64,000 nt of DNA from Pseudomonas sp. MN1F (GTDB taxonomy: Bacteria > Pseudomonadota > Gammaproteobacteria > Pseudomonadales > Pseudomonadaceae), in contig NZ_VZII01000029.1 in the NCBI RefSeq assembly GCF_009391885.1, positions 1-64,000 of the forward strand, given 5' to 3'. Within the stretch, counting starts at the first letter, position 1. Each line of letters starts with the position of its first letter. Shown in pieces: positions 1 to 8,915 of this stretch. The notes below the pieces were generated by a model. That model did not search any database, was not told the origin of the DNA, and saw nothing but the letters and a program-made list of their open reading frames with translations. A program made the translations under genes and the position numbers.

Positions 1-1
1 G

Positions 2-757
2 GGTTCGGCACGGGCCTCGGTGGTCGCCGAATGGTGCGCCGCATTGCTCGGCCTGGCTTTGACCCGCCCGGCCCTGCGCGCCTACCCCGGGCAGATCGCC
101 TGGGCTGCGCTCAAGCGCTGGCAGGCCTGGCGGCCGTTGCTGGCGGTGAACCGTGACATTTTCCTGCGCAGCCTGGCGCTGCAGCTGGTGTTCCTGCTGA
201 TCACCGTGCAGGGCGCGCGCCTGGGTGAAGCCACCGTGGCGGCCAATGCTCTGCTGCTCAACGGGCTGCTGCTCACCGCCTACGCCCTCGATGGCCTGGC
301 GCATGCCGTGGAGGCGCTGTGCGGGCATGCCATTGGTGCGCGGGACCGGGATACCTTGCGCCGGTCGTTGGTGGTGGCCTGTGGTTGGTCGCTGATCACC
401 AGTGTGGGGTTTGCCGGTTTGTTCCTGCTGGGCGGGCATCTGTTCATCGACTTGCAGACCGATATCGATAGCGTGCGGGCAGCGGCTTATCCGTACCTGC
501 CGTATCTGGCGCTGCTGCCGTTGATTGCGGTGTGGAGCTACTTGCTCGACGGGCTGTTCATCGGCGCAACGCGGGCGCGGGAGATGCGCAATGCGATGGT
601 GCTGTCGGTGCTGATTGCGCTGCCCTTTGGGGTGGTCATGAGCGGGGTTGGCAACCATGGGTTGTGGTTGGCCTTTCTTGCGTTCATGGCGTTGCGGGCG
701 GTGACGTTGGGGTGGGTTGGCTGGCGGTTGAAGCAGCGAGGTTTGTGGGTTGGCTGA
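2..757 (+). CDS. MATE-family (DinF-like) multidrug/Na+ antiporter, C-terminal part
   Basis: This is the 3' part of a polytopic inner-membrane exporter; the reading frame is open to the left edge of the window, so the true start is outside. The visible ~250 residues contain about six hydrophobic helices separated by short basic loops, as expected for the second half of a MATE transporter. The segment around LDGLAHAVEALCGHAIGARD resembles the DinF branch, which exports drugs or oxidised compounds using Na+ or H+ gradients. It is convergent with speA, and a perfect 10-bp hairpin lies between the two stops. Family assignment is good; the substrate is unknown. Confidence 0.8.
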   Translation, partial: GSARASVVAEWCAALLGLALTRPALRAYPGQIAWAALKRWQAWRPLLAVNRDIFLRSLALQLVFLLITVQGARLGEATVAANALLLNGLLLTAYALDGLAHAVEALCGHAIGARDRDTLRRSLVVACGWSLITSVGFAGLFLLGGHLFIDLQTDIDSVRAAAYPYLPYLALLPLIAVWSYLLDGLFIGATRAREMRNAMVLSVLIALPFGVVMSGVGNHGLWLAFLAFMALRAVTLGWVGWRLKQRGLWVG

Positions 758-793
758 GGGTGCAAGCCTCGGGTTTTGCGGGGGCGCGTAAAT

Positions 794-817
794 CGAGCGC
801 CGCGCGGGCGGCGCTCG
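794..817. terminator. GC-rich hairpin between convergent genes
   Basis: CGAGCGCCGC and GCGGCGCTCG form a perfect 10-bp stem around a GCGG loop, placed between the stops of the MATE gene and speA. No clear U tract follows on either strand, so function as a bidirectional terminator is inferred from position. Confidence 0.5.
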
Positions 818-858
818 GTCTCATAGGCGCTGAAGGTGCCCCGGCGGACACCCTGCGA

Positions 859-2772
859 TCACGAGGAGAGGTAGGAAGAACGCGTCAGCCCCAGACGCAA
901 CGCATCCAGGAACTGGGTCCGCTCACGGGCGCTGATCTTGGCGCTGGCCACCTTGTCACGGTAATGAGTCATCAACTCCTCCGGTGACAGGTGCACGTAA
1001 CGCAGCATGTCTTCGATGGTGTCGTGGGTCTCGATACCGGCGTGATACACGCTGCCATCGGCGTTCTGGTAGATGTTCACCGAGTCGGTGTCACCGAACA
1101 GGTTGTGCATGTCGCCGAGGATTTCCTGGTAGGCACCGACCAGGAACACGCCCAGCAGGTAGTCCTCACCTTCGTTGACCGCATGCACCGGCATGCTGGT
1201 CTCGATGCTCTGCTCGTCGACGTACTGGTTGATCTTGCCGTCGGAGTCGCAGGTCAGGTCCTGCAGCACCGCACGACGCATCGGCTCTTCGTCCAGGCGG
1301 TGCAGCGGGATGATCGGCAGTACCTGGCCGATGGCCCAGGTGTCCGGCAGGCTCTGGAACACCGAGAAGTTGCAGATGTACTTGTCGGCCAGCTTGTCGT
1401 TGAGCTCGTCCAGCACCTGGCGGTGCGAGCGCTGGCGGGCCTTCAGCGAGTTGTGCAGGCGGCGGCACACGGCGAAGTAACACTGCTCGGCCAAGGCTTT
1501 TTCAGCCAGGCTGAGCTTGCCATCGGCATACTGCGCCGCCACGTCACCCATGTAGTGGGTGGCGCGCCAGTAGGTTTCGGTGACCATCTCGATGTCGGTC
1601 GGGCCCAGCAGATCGACCAGCCATTGCACGGTTTCCGGCAGGGCTTCCTTGTTCTCGATGGTTGGCACGTCGTCGTTGTGCTTCTCGACGTCGGTCACCT
1701 GGATCACCAGCATCGCGTGGTGCGCCGTCAGCGAACGGCCGCTCTCGGAGAAGATGTGCGGGTGCGGCAGGCCCTGCGCGTCGCAGAACTCCTTGAGCAT
1801 GCCCACCACCACGCCGGCGTAGTCATCCATGTCGTAGTTGATCGAGCTGGCGTTACGCGAGTGGGTCCCGTCGTAGTCCACGCCCAGGCCACCGCCGACG
1901 TCGATATGGTCCACCGGCAGGCCCAACGCACGCAGTTCGCCGTAGTAGCGAATCGCTTCCTTGAAACCGTGCTGGTAGTCGGCCAGGTTGGCAATCTGCG
2001 AGCCCATGTGGAAGTGCAGCAGGCGGATGCCCTGGTCCAGGCCGGCATCGCGGAAGCGCTGCACCACCGAGATCAGCTGGGCGGCGGACAAACCGAACTT
2101 GGACTTCTCGCCCCCGGTGTCTGCCCACTTGCTCGACGCCAGCGACGACAGGCGCACGCGCAGGCCGACCTGTGGCTTGACCTTGAGGTCGGCGGCCTCG
2201 TCGATCACCAGAGCCACTTCCGACTCTTTCTCGATGACGATGAACACGTTATGGCCGAGCTTCTGGCCCATCAGCGCCAAGCGGATGAACTCGCGATCCT
2301 TGTAGCCGTTGCAGACGATGGTGCCGCCTTTCGGCGCCAGCGCCAGGACCGCCAGCAGCTCGGGCTTGGAACCGGCTTCCAGGCCGATCGAGACGTTCTG
2401 CGTGGCGATGATGTTTTCCACCACCGCTTCCTGCTGGTTGACCTTGATCGGGTACAGCGCGGTGTACTGGCTCTGGTATTCCAGGCGCGCGATGTTGGCA
2501 TCGAAGGCACCGGTCAGCTGGCGCACACGGTCCTGCAGGATGTCGGGGAAGCGCACCAGCAGTGGCAGCGACAGGCCGCTCTGACGCAGCTCGTCGACCT
2601 GTTCGAACAGGTCGATCGGCGCGCTGCTGGGGCCGTTAGGGCGCACTTCGACGCGCCCGGCTTCATTGATGGCGAAATAACCAGCGCCCCAATGGCGGAT
2701 GCCGTAAACACTGCGGCTGTCGGCCACGGTCCATTGGCTACCATCGTCTTTGCGTGTGCGTCGTACGGACAT
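859..2772 (-). CDS. speA: Biosynthetic arginine decarboxylase
   Basis: SpeA is a PLP enzyme of the alanine-racemase-fold class that converts arginine to agmatine and CO2, feeding putrescine and spermidine synthesis. The 637-residue length is close to the E. coli enzyme (658). The PLP-binding lysine is K110 in YPIKVNQQ, and the phosphate-binding glycine run is in [11 protein letters not shown]. The ATG at 2772 gives the expected N-terminus ([11 protein letters not shown]). It reads the same way as the SUI1 gene but about 150 bp downstream of it, so it probably has its own promoter. Family identity is very strong. Confidence 0.97.
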   Translation of the reverse strand: MSVRRTRKDDGSQWTVADSRSVYGIRHWGAGYFAINEAGRVEVRPNGPSSAPIDLFEQVDELRQSGLSLPLLVRFPDILQDRVRQLTGAFDANIARLEYQSQYTALYPIKVNQQEAVVENIIATQNVSIGLEAGSKPELLAVLALAPKGGTIVCNGYKDREFIRLALMGQKLGHNVFIVIEKESEVALVIDEAADLKVKPQVGLRVRLSSLASSKWADTGGEKSKFGLSAAQLISVVQRFRDAGLDQGIRLLHFHMGSQIANLADYQHGFKEAIRYYGELRALGLPVDHIDVGGGLGVDYDGTHSRNASSINYDMDDYAGVVVGMLKEFCDAQGLPHPHIFSESGRSLTAHHAMLVIQVTDVEKHNDDVPTIENKEALPETVQWLVDLLGPTDIEMVTETYWRATHYMGDVAAQYADGKLSLAEKALAEQCYFAVCRRLHNSLKARQRSHRQVLDELNDKLADKYICNFSVFQSLPDTWAIGQVLPIIPLHRLDEEPMRRAVLQDLTCDSDGKINQYVDEQSIETSMPVHAVNEGEDYLLGVFLVGAYQEILGDMHNLFGDTDSVNIYQNADGSVYHAGIETHDTIEDMLRYVHLSPEELMTHYRDKVASAKISARERTQFLDALRLGLTRSSYLSS

Positions 2773-2924
2773 TCAAGTCCCCTATAGATAAGTCGAAGAC
2801 ACTGCCCCACGAGGAGGCGGGCGCAGTGTAAAAGCCAAAAATGACGATTCGTCCGTGCCCTGGGGTAGACCCTGGTCACGGGAACGAGTTTAGAAAGCGT
2901 TGGGCAAAAAATCGCCTGGGCGTA

Positions 2925-3296
2925 TCAGCCGCCGGCCTTTTTCGCCTTGAAGCCCTGTTTGATCAGCTCGGCGATCAGCAGCTCGACGTGGTCGCCCTGG
3001 ATCTCGATGACCCCATCCTTGAGTGCACCGCCGGTACCGCAGCGGCGCTTGAGGGTGGTGGCCAGCTCCTTGAGCGAGTCGAGCGGCAGCGGCACGCCGG
3101 TGACGGTCGTCACGGTCTTGCCGCCACGGCCTTTGCTTTCACGACGCACACGGGCGATGCCGTCACCTTCGGGGATGACTTGCTGCTTGCAGGTGCAGGC
3201 GTCCACCGGCTGGCCACAGTCGGGGCAGTGCCGACCGGCATCGGTGGAGTAAACGAGACCGCCAAGGGCGGCGAAGGAAGAAGCTTTCTTGGCCAC
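2925..3296 (-). CDS. SUI1/YciH-type translation factor with Cys cluster
   Basis: This bacterial eIF1/SUI1 homologue (YciH type) is expected to bind the 30S subunit and influence start-site fidelity or inhibit initiation under stress. The SUI1 fold covers roughly residues 50-123, with the conserved GGAVKDG-like turn seen as CGTGGALKDGVIEIQGD. I chose the GTG at 3296 (protein starts V/MAKKASSFAALGG, 123 aa) because AGAGGAAC lies just upstream; a longer frame to 3365 lacks similarity. Residues C24, C27, C34 and C36 form a C-x2-C-x6-C-x-C cluster not found in E. coli YciH, suggesting a bound zinc ion. Confidence 0.9.
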   Translation of the reverse strand: MAKKASSFAALGGLVYSTDAGRHCPDCGQPVDACTCKQQVIPEGDGIARVRRESKGRGGKTVTTVTGVPLPLDSLKELATTLKRRCGTGGALKDGVIEIQGDHVELLIAELIKQGFKAKKAGG

Positions 3297-3384
3297 TTTT
3301 GTTCCTCTGTGCTGAGGACAAAAACTGGTCGGCCCCAGGGGTTGAGCCCGACCGCGAAGCCCCACTCTGGCAGGGGCGGCGCTA

Positions 3385-3406
3385 CTGCCGCAAGATCCTG
3401 CGGCAG
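3385..3406. terminator. Hairpin between the Nudix and SUI1 genes
   Basis: CTGCCGCA and TGCGGCAG form a perfect 8-bp stem with a 6-nt loop in the 217-bp gap between two minus-strand genes. It lacks a T run, so it is either a weak terminator of the Nudix gene or a leader structure of the SUI1 mRNA. Confidence 0.35.
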
Positions 3407-3513
3407 CCCGAAAAGGGCGCGCAGTGTAACGATAAATCAGGCCGTTGCTAAGTACTGGAATGCGCCATTTTGCGAATGTTTTGCGACCTTGGGGCAGCGA
3501 TGCGGCCCCAGCT

Positions 3514-4050
3514 TCATTTCAGGCTGGCCTTGTAGCGCTGCAATGCGGCCAGCGAGTCCGGGCAATACGGCTTGGTCAGGCTTTCCTGCTCGGCTTGCTC
3601 AAGGCTGATGAACTTCGCCTCGATCACTTCCTCCGGCTGCAACCGCAGTGGCGCATCCGACACCGCCGAATACACCGCACACCACAGGTGGTTATCCGGC
3701 ATATCGAAATAGAAGCGCTCATGAAAGCGCAGGTCGACGCCGTCGATACCCAGCTCCTCGGCCAGCTCGCGGGCAGCCGAGTCGTCATACGCCTCCCCCG
3801 CCGTCACCATGCCTCCGGCCGCCACGTCCCAGTACCCCGGGTACAGCGCCTTGCTCAAAGCCCGCCGGTGTACGCACAGCTCACCGGCACTGTTGAACAG
3901 CAGGATGAACGTGCAGCGGCCGATCAGCCCGCGCTCACGCAGCTCGGCCCTGGGCAGCGCGCCGAGCACCTGGTCGGCGGCGTCGACCCAGGCGACCAGT
4001 TCACGGTCGGAAGCCGCCCGGTGGGCGGCCTCGTTGGCGCTGATGGCCAT
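3514..4050 (-). CDS. Nudix hydrolase
   Basis: The complete Nudix box is visible as GMVTAGE followed by seven residues and RELAEELGI, the metal- and diphosphate-binding loop that hydrolyses nucleoside-diphosphate-linked substrates. The wider architecture (RCTFILLFNSAGELCVHRR, then the box, then FYFDMPDNHLW) resembles isopentenyl-diphosphate-isomerase-like or YfcD-type Nudix enzymes rather than MutT. The start at 4050 (MAISANEAAHRAAS, 178 aa) is only 2 bp after the stop of the DUF2333 gene, so the two are probably one operon. A longer in-frame extension lies inside that neighbour and was discarded. The substrate is unknown. Confidence 0.88.
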   Translation of the reverse strand: MAISANEAAHRAASDRELVAWVDAADQVLGALPRAELRERGLIGRCTFILLFNSAGELCVHRRALSKALYPGYWDVAAGGMVTAGEAYDDSAARELAEELGIDGVDLRFHERFYFDMPDNHLWCAVYSAVSDAPLRLQPEEVIEAKFISLEQAEQESLTKPYCPDSLAALQRYKASLK

Positions 4051-4052
4051 GC

Positions 4053-5120
4053 TCAACCCTGCGACAGCAGCTGACGCAGGTCGATGACCGCAGCATTGGC
4101 CCGGGAGATGTAGTTGGCCATGACCAGCGAATGGTTGGCCCACATGCCGAAGCCACTGCCATTGAGCACCATCGGGCTCCACAGCGGTTCCTGCGAGGCT
4201 TCCAGCTCACGAATGATCTGGCGCACGCTGACGGTGGCGTTCTTCTTCGCCAGCACGTCGGCGAAGTCGACCTCGATGGCGCGCAGCAGGTGCGACAGCG
4301 CCCAGGCCTGGCCACGGGCTTCGTAGAACACGTTGTCGATCTGCAGCCACGGGGTTTCTACCAGCTCTTCATCCACCTGCGGCGCCTGGCCGGGGACTAC
4401 CGACTCGGTCTTCAGGGTGGTGTTGAGCTTGACCCGGCCAACACTGGCCGACAGGCGCTGCGACAGCGAACCCAGGCGGGTGGCCACGTCACCCAGCCAG
4501 TTGTTCAGGTTGTCGGCGCGGGTATAGAAGGCGGCGCCCTTGTCACCAGCGGCCAGGCGGGCCTGGTAGCGGCTCAGCGACTTGATGCCCTCTTCGAACT
4601 CCGACTCGCTCGACGGCAGGATCCAGCTCTTGTTGTCAAAGTTGAAGCGCGGCTCGGCCTTGGCCAGGTCGGCATCTTCGGTGGACTGCGACTGCGAACG
4701 GGCGAAGTCCTTGCGCAGGGCCCGGGACAGGTCGCGCACCTGCACCAGCACGCCGTATTCCCAGCTCGGCATGTTGTCCAGCCACAGCCCGGGCGGGAAG
4801 CGGTCGTTGGAGATGTAGCCACCCGGCTTGTTCAACAGGGTGCCGGCCACGGTCTTGAGGGTTTCGATAGTGGTATAGCCCACCACCATCTGCTGGCCGT
4901 TGCGCTCGGCGGCGGCCTGGGCATTCTGCTGCACCGGGAACAGCGCCGGCTCTTCGCTCCAATACCAGCCAAGGCCCAGGCACACCAGCAGGTACAACCC
5001 GATCAGGGTCCCCAGGGCACGGCTCCAGAGCCCGCCCAGATAGCTACGGGCAGCGGCACGGCGGCCATCGACACGCTCGCGGGGCTCGGCTTTGGCCTCG
5101 CGGTTTTTCCAGTCCAGCAT
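4053..5120 (-). CDS. DUF2333 family inner-membrane protein
   Basis: This 355-residue protein matches the DUF2333 family of unknown function, common in pseudomonads. A cytosolic N-terminus of about 30 basic residues precedes one transmembrane helix (ALGTLIGLYLLVCLGLGWYW, about residues 36-55). The rest is largely helical and presumably periplasmic. In Pseudomonas it sits beside the gcbA diguanylate cyclase gene, with which it is divergent here over 246 bp, and it is followed after 2 bp by the Nudix hydrolase gene. No catalytic motif is recognisable, so its role cannot be stated. Confidence 0.85.
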   Translation of the reverse strand: MLDWKNREAKAEPRERVDGRRAAARSYLGGLWSRALGTLIGLYLLVCLGLGWYWSEEPALFPVQQNAQAAAERNGQQMVVGYTTIETLKTVAGTLLNKPGGYISNDRFPPGLWLDNMPSWEYGVLVQVRDLSRALRKDFARSQSQSTEDADLAKAEPRFNFDNKSWILPSSESEFEEGIKSLSRYQARLAAGDKGAAFYTRADNLNNWLGDVATRLGSLSQRLSASVGRVKLNTTLKTESVVPGQAPQVDEELVETPWLQIDNVFYEARGQAWALSHLLRAIEVDFADVLAKKNATVSVRQIIRELEASQEPLWSPMVLNGSGFGMWANHSLVMANYISRANAAVIDLRQLLSQG

Positions 5121-5366
5121 GGCTTTGTCCTTAATCAGTCACGACGGTTCAGGGCTTGGACCACAGGCCAACGCCAGGGTGCCACGGCAAGCCCGCGTCG
5201 CAGCACTATAAAGCAGACGCCGCCGTACGCATAAGCGACCAATGAGTCAGTAACTGAATATTCGTTCGCGAGCCTTTGTTGATGCGGCGCACGTACGGGT
5301 GGAAAAAGTGGTGCTAGCATAGAGCCATCATCGAACCTGCATAGCCCACTAATAAGTAGCCAGGAC

Positions 5367-6746
5367 ATGACCCAAGCCGCAGAGCCGAGCCAGGAGCACC
5401 TCTCGCAGGAGCTCGACCAGCTGTTGCAGCGCCTGTCGCGTACGCGTCTGCGCCATGGCGACCAGCCCGATCAGCTGGAGCTGCCACCTGCGCGCAAACC
5501 GGTCTACCTGCTGCTGCACGACCATGAACGTGCCGAGCGCCTCGCCCAGCAGCTGGAATTCTTCGGCCTGAGCGCGCAGCCGCAGCCCTGCGCCAGTGCG
5601 TTTCTGGCTTCGCTGGCCGAGCAGCCTCCGGCCGCCATCGTCATGGATGTCGACTTTTCCGGCCCCGGTGCTGGCCTGCCGTTGGCGGCGCTGGCGCAGC
5701 GGGGCCAGGCGCAGCCCATACCGCTGCTGTTCTTCAGCCTGCACGAAGCCGATACGCCGACTCGCCTGGCCGCAGTGCGCGCTGGCGGCCAGGCGTTTCT
5801 GACCGGTACGCTGGAAGCCTCCAGCTTGCTGGAAAAACTCGAAGCCATGACCAGCCACGCACAGCAAGACCCCTTGCGCGTGCTGATCATCGACGATTCA
5901 CGCGCCCAGGCCCTGCATACCGAACGGGTACTGGCCAGCGCCGGCATGCTGACCCGCAGCCTGAACGACCCGATCCGCGCCATGGTCGAGCTTGCCGACT
6001 TCCAGCCCGACCTGATCATCCTCGACCTGTACATGCCGACGTGCTCCGGCCCGGAGCTGGCCAAGGTGATCCGTCACAATGACCGCTACGTCAGCGTGCC
6101 GATCATCTACCTGTCCGCCGAGGACGACCTGGACAAGCAGCTCGACGCCATGAGCGAGGGCGGCGACGACTTTCTGACCAAGCCGTTCCGCTCGCGGCAC
6201 CTCATCACCACCGTGCGCAACCGCGCCGCCCGTGCCCGCCACCTCAAGGCGCGCATGGTCCGCGACAGCCTGACCGGGCTGTACAACCACACTCACATCC
6301 TGCAACTGCTCGAAGACTGCAGCTACCGCGCCCGCCGCGAGCGACAACCGCTGAGCTTCGCCATGCTCGACATCGACCACTTCAAGAAGATCAACGACCG
6401 CCACGGCCACCCCATGGGCGACCGGGTGATCAAGAGCCTGGCGCTGTTCCTCAAGCAGCGCCTGCGCAAGACCGACTTCATTGGCCGCTATGGTGGCGAG
6501 GAGTTCGCCATCGTCATGCCCAACACCTCGCTGGAAGCCGCGCACAAGGTGCTGGACGAGATTCGCCGGCGCTTTGCCGAAATTCTGTACCCGGCGCAGC
6601 CGGAAGATCTGCAATGCACCTTCAGTGCCGGGGTGGTGCAGCTGATTGATGAGCTGGATGCGCTGAGCATGGCCAGCACGGCGGACGAGGCGCTGTACCG
6701 GGCCAAGCATGCCGGGCGTAACTGTGTGGTCAGGGTCGACCTGTAA
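5367..6746 (+). CDS. gcbA: Response-regulator diguanylate cyclase (REC-REC-GGDEF), GcbA
   Basis: This 459-residue cytoplasmic enzyme makes cyclic di-GMP. It has a degenerate receiver domain (about 45-155), a canonical receiver (about 170-285, IIDDS, phospho-acceptor D220 in ILDLYMP, TKPF lysine) and a GGDEF domain (about 295-455). The active site is GGEEF (376-380) and the product-inhibition RxxD site is intact (R367-K-T-D370). Architecture and position next to speA, DUF2333, the chemoreceptor and dsbD match GcbA (PA4843 in P. aeruginosa), linked to biofilm attachment and dispersal. The first receiver has T-G-T where the conserved lysine-proline should be, so it probably is not phosphorylated. 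Confidence 0.92.
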   Translation: MTQAAEPSQEHLSQELDQLLQRLSRTRLRHGDQPDQLELPPARKPVYLLLHDHERAERLAQQLEFFGLSAQPQPCASAFLASLAEQPPAAIVMDVDFSGPGAGLPLAALAQRGQAQPIPLLFFSLHEADTPTRLAAVRAGGQAFLTGTLEASSLLEKLEAMTSHAQQDPLRVLIIDDSRAQALHTERVLASAGMLTRSLNDPIRAMVELADFQPDLIILDLYMPTCSGPELAKVIRHNDRYVSVPIIYLSAEDDLDKQLDAMSEGGDDFLTKPFRSRHLITTVRNRAARARHLKARMVRDSLTGLYNHTHILQLLEDCSYRARRERQPLSFAMLDIDHFKKINDRHGHPMGDRVIKSLALFLKQRLRKTDFIGRYGGEEFAIVMPNTSLEAAHKVLDEIRRRFAEILYPAQPEDLQCTFSAGVVQLIDELDALSMASTADEALYRAKHAGRNCVVRVDL

Positions 6747-6775
6747 CCGTCGCGCGCAATAGCTCAACGCCACCA

Positions 6776-6793
6776 TCGTCATCACCTGGTAAC
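6776..6793 (+). promoter_or_regulatory. Possible Pho box upstream of the chemoreceptor gene
   Basis: TCGTCAT-CACC-TGGTAAC resembles two 11-bp-spaced PhoB direct repeats (consensus CTGTCAT), matching about 5 of 7 and 4 of 7 positions. An AT-rich CATAAA follows about 8 bp later where a -10 would fall. The match is weak and depends on the gene being a CtpL phosphate receptor. Confidence 0.25.
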
Positions 6794-6851
6794 AAATTCG
6801 CCATAAATTCAGGCACCTATCTCTCGACTCCCCCGCAGGAAGTTCGCGGCT

Positions 6852-8813
6852 ATGCGCCTGAAGTGGCTGACCAATTTCAACACCCTGTTGCTGGTGACCG
6901 TGTGTATCGCCCTGGGCGCGACCTTGTGGTGGTCGCAACGCGCCCTGGAGCGGCCCTATCAGTTGATGGAGCGCTACCTGGGCCTGTCGCAGCAGTTCCA
7001 GAACCAGACTGCGCGCAACATCCAGGCTTACCTGGGCAGTGGCGATGCCTTGCGCCACGCCGCTGCCGTCGACGCCAACCAGCAGCTCGAAGCCTCGCTG
7101 ACCGACTGGCCAGCAGAGCTCGCCAGCACGCTGCGCCCGAGCCTGGACACCCTGCAGGCCTTCACCGCCAACGAACTGCTCGCCGCCGGCAAGCTGGCCG
7201 GCGACCCGCAGGCCCTGCTGCTGCAGGCCGAACGGGAGCTTGGGGCCAACTTCGAACAGCTGACGGCCTATGCCCGCGACAGCGGCAGCAGCGAAGCCAA
7301 CCGCTATCTGCTGCCACTGCTCGACGCCACCGTGCACCTGGGCCGGCTATCGCTGGCCCGGGACAAACTGGTCAGCAGCGGCCGCGCCGAGCTGGCCGAC
7401 GAAGTCGAGCGCGAACTGCAACTGATCCGCACCCAGGCCCAGGTCATCGACGGCCTGCCGCTGCTGGGCGTGACCCGAGCCGCCGCATCCAGCGCCGACG
7501 ACTTCGCCGCCATGATGGGCCTGGAGTCCCAGGCCAGCGAGCAGCAGGAAGACGTGGCGGTCGGCCTCAAGCGCGAGCTGCAAAGCCTGCTCACCCGCTA
7601 CCCCGCCGAGCTGCAACGCACCCGCGAACAGATCGAGCGCCGCACCGCCCTGGCCGCCAGCACCAACCAGCGGCTCGAAGCCGTGCAACTGGCCATTGCC
7701 AGCCTGGAGCCGGAAGTGCGCGGCCAGCACGCAAAGATCGCTGGCGAAGTGCGCATCATCCAGGGGCTGATGATCGGCCTGATCCTGCTGATCGCCTTGC
7801 TCATCGACACCTTGCAGCGGCGCCTGGCCCGCACTTTGACCAGCCTGGCCCCGGCCTTGTCGCGCTGGGCCGAAGGCGACTTTGCCGCGCCTATCGCGCT
7901 GGGCAAGACCAACCGCGAGCTGCACGACATCCAGGACTCGCTCAACCGCCTGCGCCAGTACCTGGTGGAGCTGGTCGGCACCATCCGCCACAACGCCGAG
8001 CAAGTCGCCGGCAGCAGCCACGCCCTGGCCGGCATGAGCGCCGCCCTGCACCACGGCGCCGAGCGCCAGGCCGGCGACACCGGGCAGATTCGCAATGCGC
8101 TGGGCGAGCTGGAAGCGACCATTCAGCAAGTGGCCGGTGACGCCAGCTCCGCCGCCGATGCCAGCCGCGATGCCGGCCGTGCCGTGGAACAGGGCCAGAC
8201 GGTGATCGGCCAGAGCCTCTCGGGGCTGCGGGCGCTGGTCGAAGAAGTGCAGGGCAACGCGCGCATGATCGAACAGCTGGCCGAGGAATCGGCCACCATT
8301 GGTGGGGTGCTGACGGTGATTCGCTCCATCGCCGAACAGACCAACCTGCTGGCATTGAATGCCGCCATCGAGGCCGCCCGTGCGGGTGAGATGGGCCGTG
8401 GCTTCGCGGTGGTCGCCGACGAGGTGCGCTCACTGGCGCAGCGCACCACGGGGGCTACCGGCGAGATCCAGGCCCTGATCGACCGCCTGCAGCAGGCCGC
8501 GCGCGAGTCGGTGGCCGGGATGCGCACCCAGCTTGAACATGCCGAAGCCACCGCCAACCAGGCCCAGGCCGCCGATGGCGCGCTGGATGAGATCGTCAGC
8601 GCGATCCGCACGATTGCCGATACGGCGGTGCGCATTGCCGATGTCACCGCCCAACAGAGTGGCGCGGTGAGTGAGATTCGCGATCACAGTGAGCGGATTC
8701 ACCAGTTGGGCGAAGACAACCTGCAGCGTATTGGCGAAGGGCGCGAGCAGGGGCAGCAACTGCTGAGCCTGGGCGGGGAGCTGAGCAAGGCAGTGCGGGC
8801 GTTCAGGGTCTGA
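6852..8813 (+). CDS. Methyl-accepting chemotaxis protein, CtpL-like
   Basis: This transmembrane chemoreceptor signals to CheA/CheW. One N-terminal membrane helix (about 10-28) precedes a periplasmic, mainly helical sensor region of about 270 residues. A second helix follows (about 298-318, [13 protein letters not shown]), then a HAMP domain and the signalling hairpin with tip [19 protein letters not shown]. There is no C-terminal CheR-binding pentapeptide. In P. aeruginosa the receptor at this place, between gcbA and dsbD, is CtpL (PA4844), reported for inorganic phosphate and some chloroanilines. That ligand is suggested here only by position, as sensor domains diverge quickly. Confidence 0.9.
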   Translation: MRLKWLTNFNTLLLVTVCIALGATLWWSQRALERPYQLMERYLGLSQQFQNQTARNIQAYLGSGDALRHAAAVDANQQLEASLTDWPAELASTLRPSLDTLQAFTANELLAAGKLAGDPQALLLQAERELGANFEQLTAYARDSGSSEANRYLLPLLDATVHLGRLSLARDKLVSSGRAELADEVERELQLIRTQAQVIDGLPLLGVTRAAASSADDFAAMMGLESQASEQQEDVAVGLKRELQSLLTRYPAELQRTREQIERRTALAASTNQRLEAVQLAIASLEPEVRGQHAKIAGEVRIIQGLMIGLILLIALLIDTLQRRLARTLTSLAPALSRWAEGDFAAPIALGKTNRELHDIQDSLNRLRQYLVELVGTIRHNAEQVAGSSHALAGMSAALHHGAERQAGDTGQIRNALGELEATIQQVAGDASSAADASRDAGRAVEQGQTVIGQSLSGLRALVEEVQGNARMIEQLAEESATIGGVLTVIRSIAEQTNLLALNAAIEAARAGEMGRGFAVVADEVRSLAQRTTGATGEIQALIDRLQQAARESVAGMRTQLEHAEATANQAQAADGALDEIVSAIRTIADTAVRIADVTAQQSGAVSEIRDHSERIHQLGEDNLQRIGEGREQGQQLLSLGGELSKAVRAFRV

Positions 8814-8915
8814 GGCCGGCACAGGCAATACACAGCTGGCGCCATGTGTCGCCGTCCCTTTCAACCTGCGCCAACTCCGTTATCATGCGGGCACGTTCCA
8901 CCTCGCGAGTCCGCC

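Noticed and set aside
991..2787. Long open frame antisense to speA
   Set aside because: It mirrors a strongly conserved gene in high-GC DNA, and its translation has no family resemblance and is low in complexity.
8844..8915. Upstream extension of dsbD
   Set aside because: The added residues hide the signal peptide that starts at 8916.
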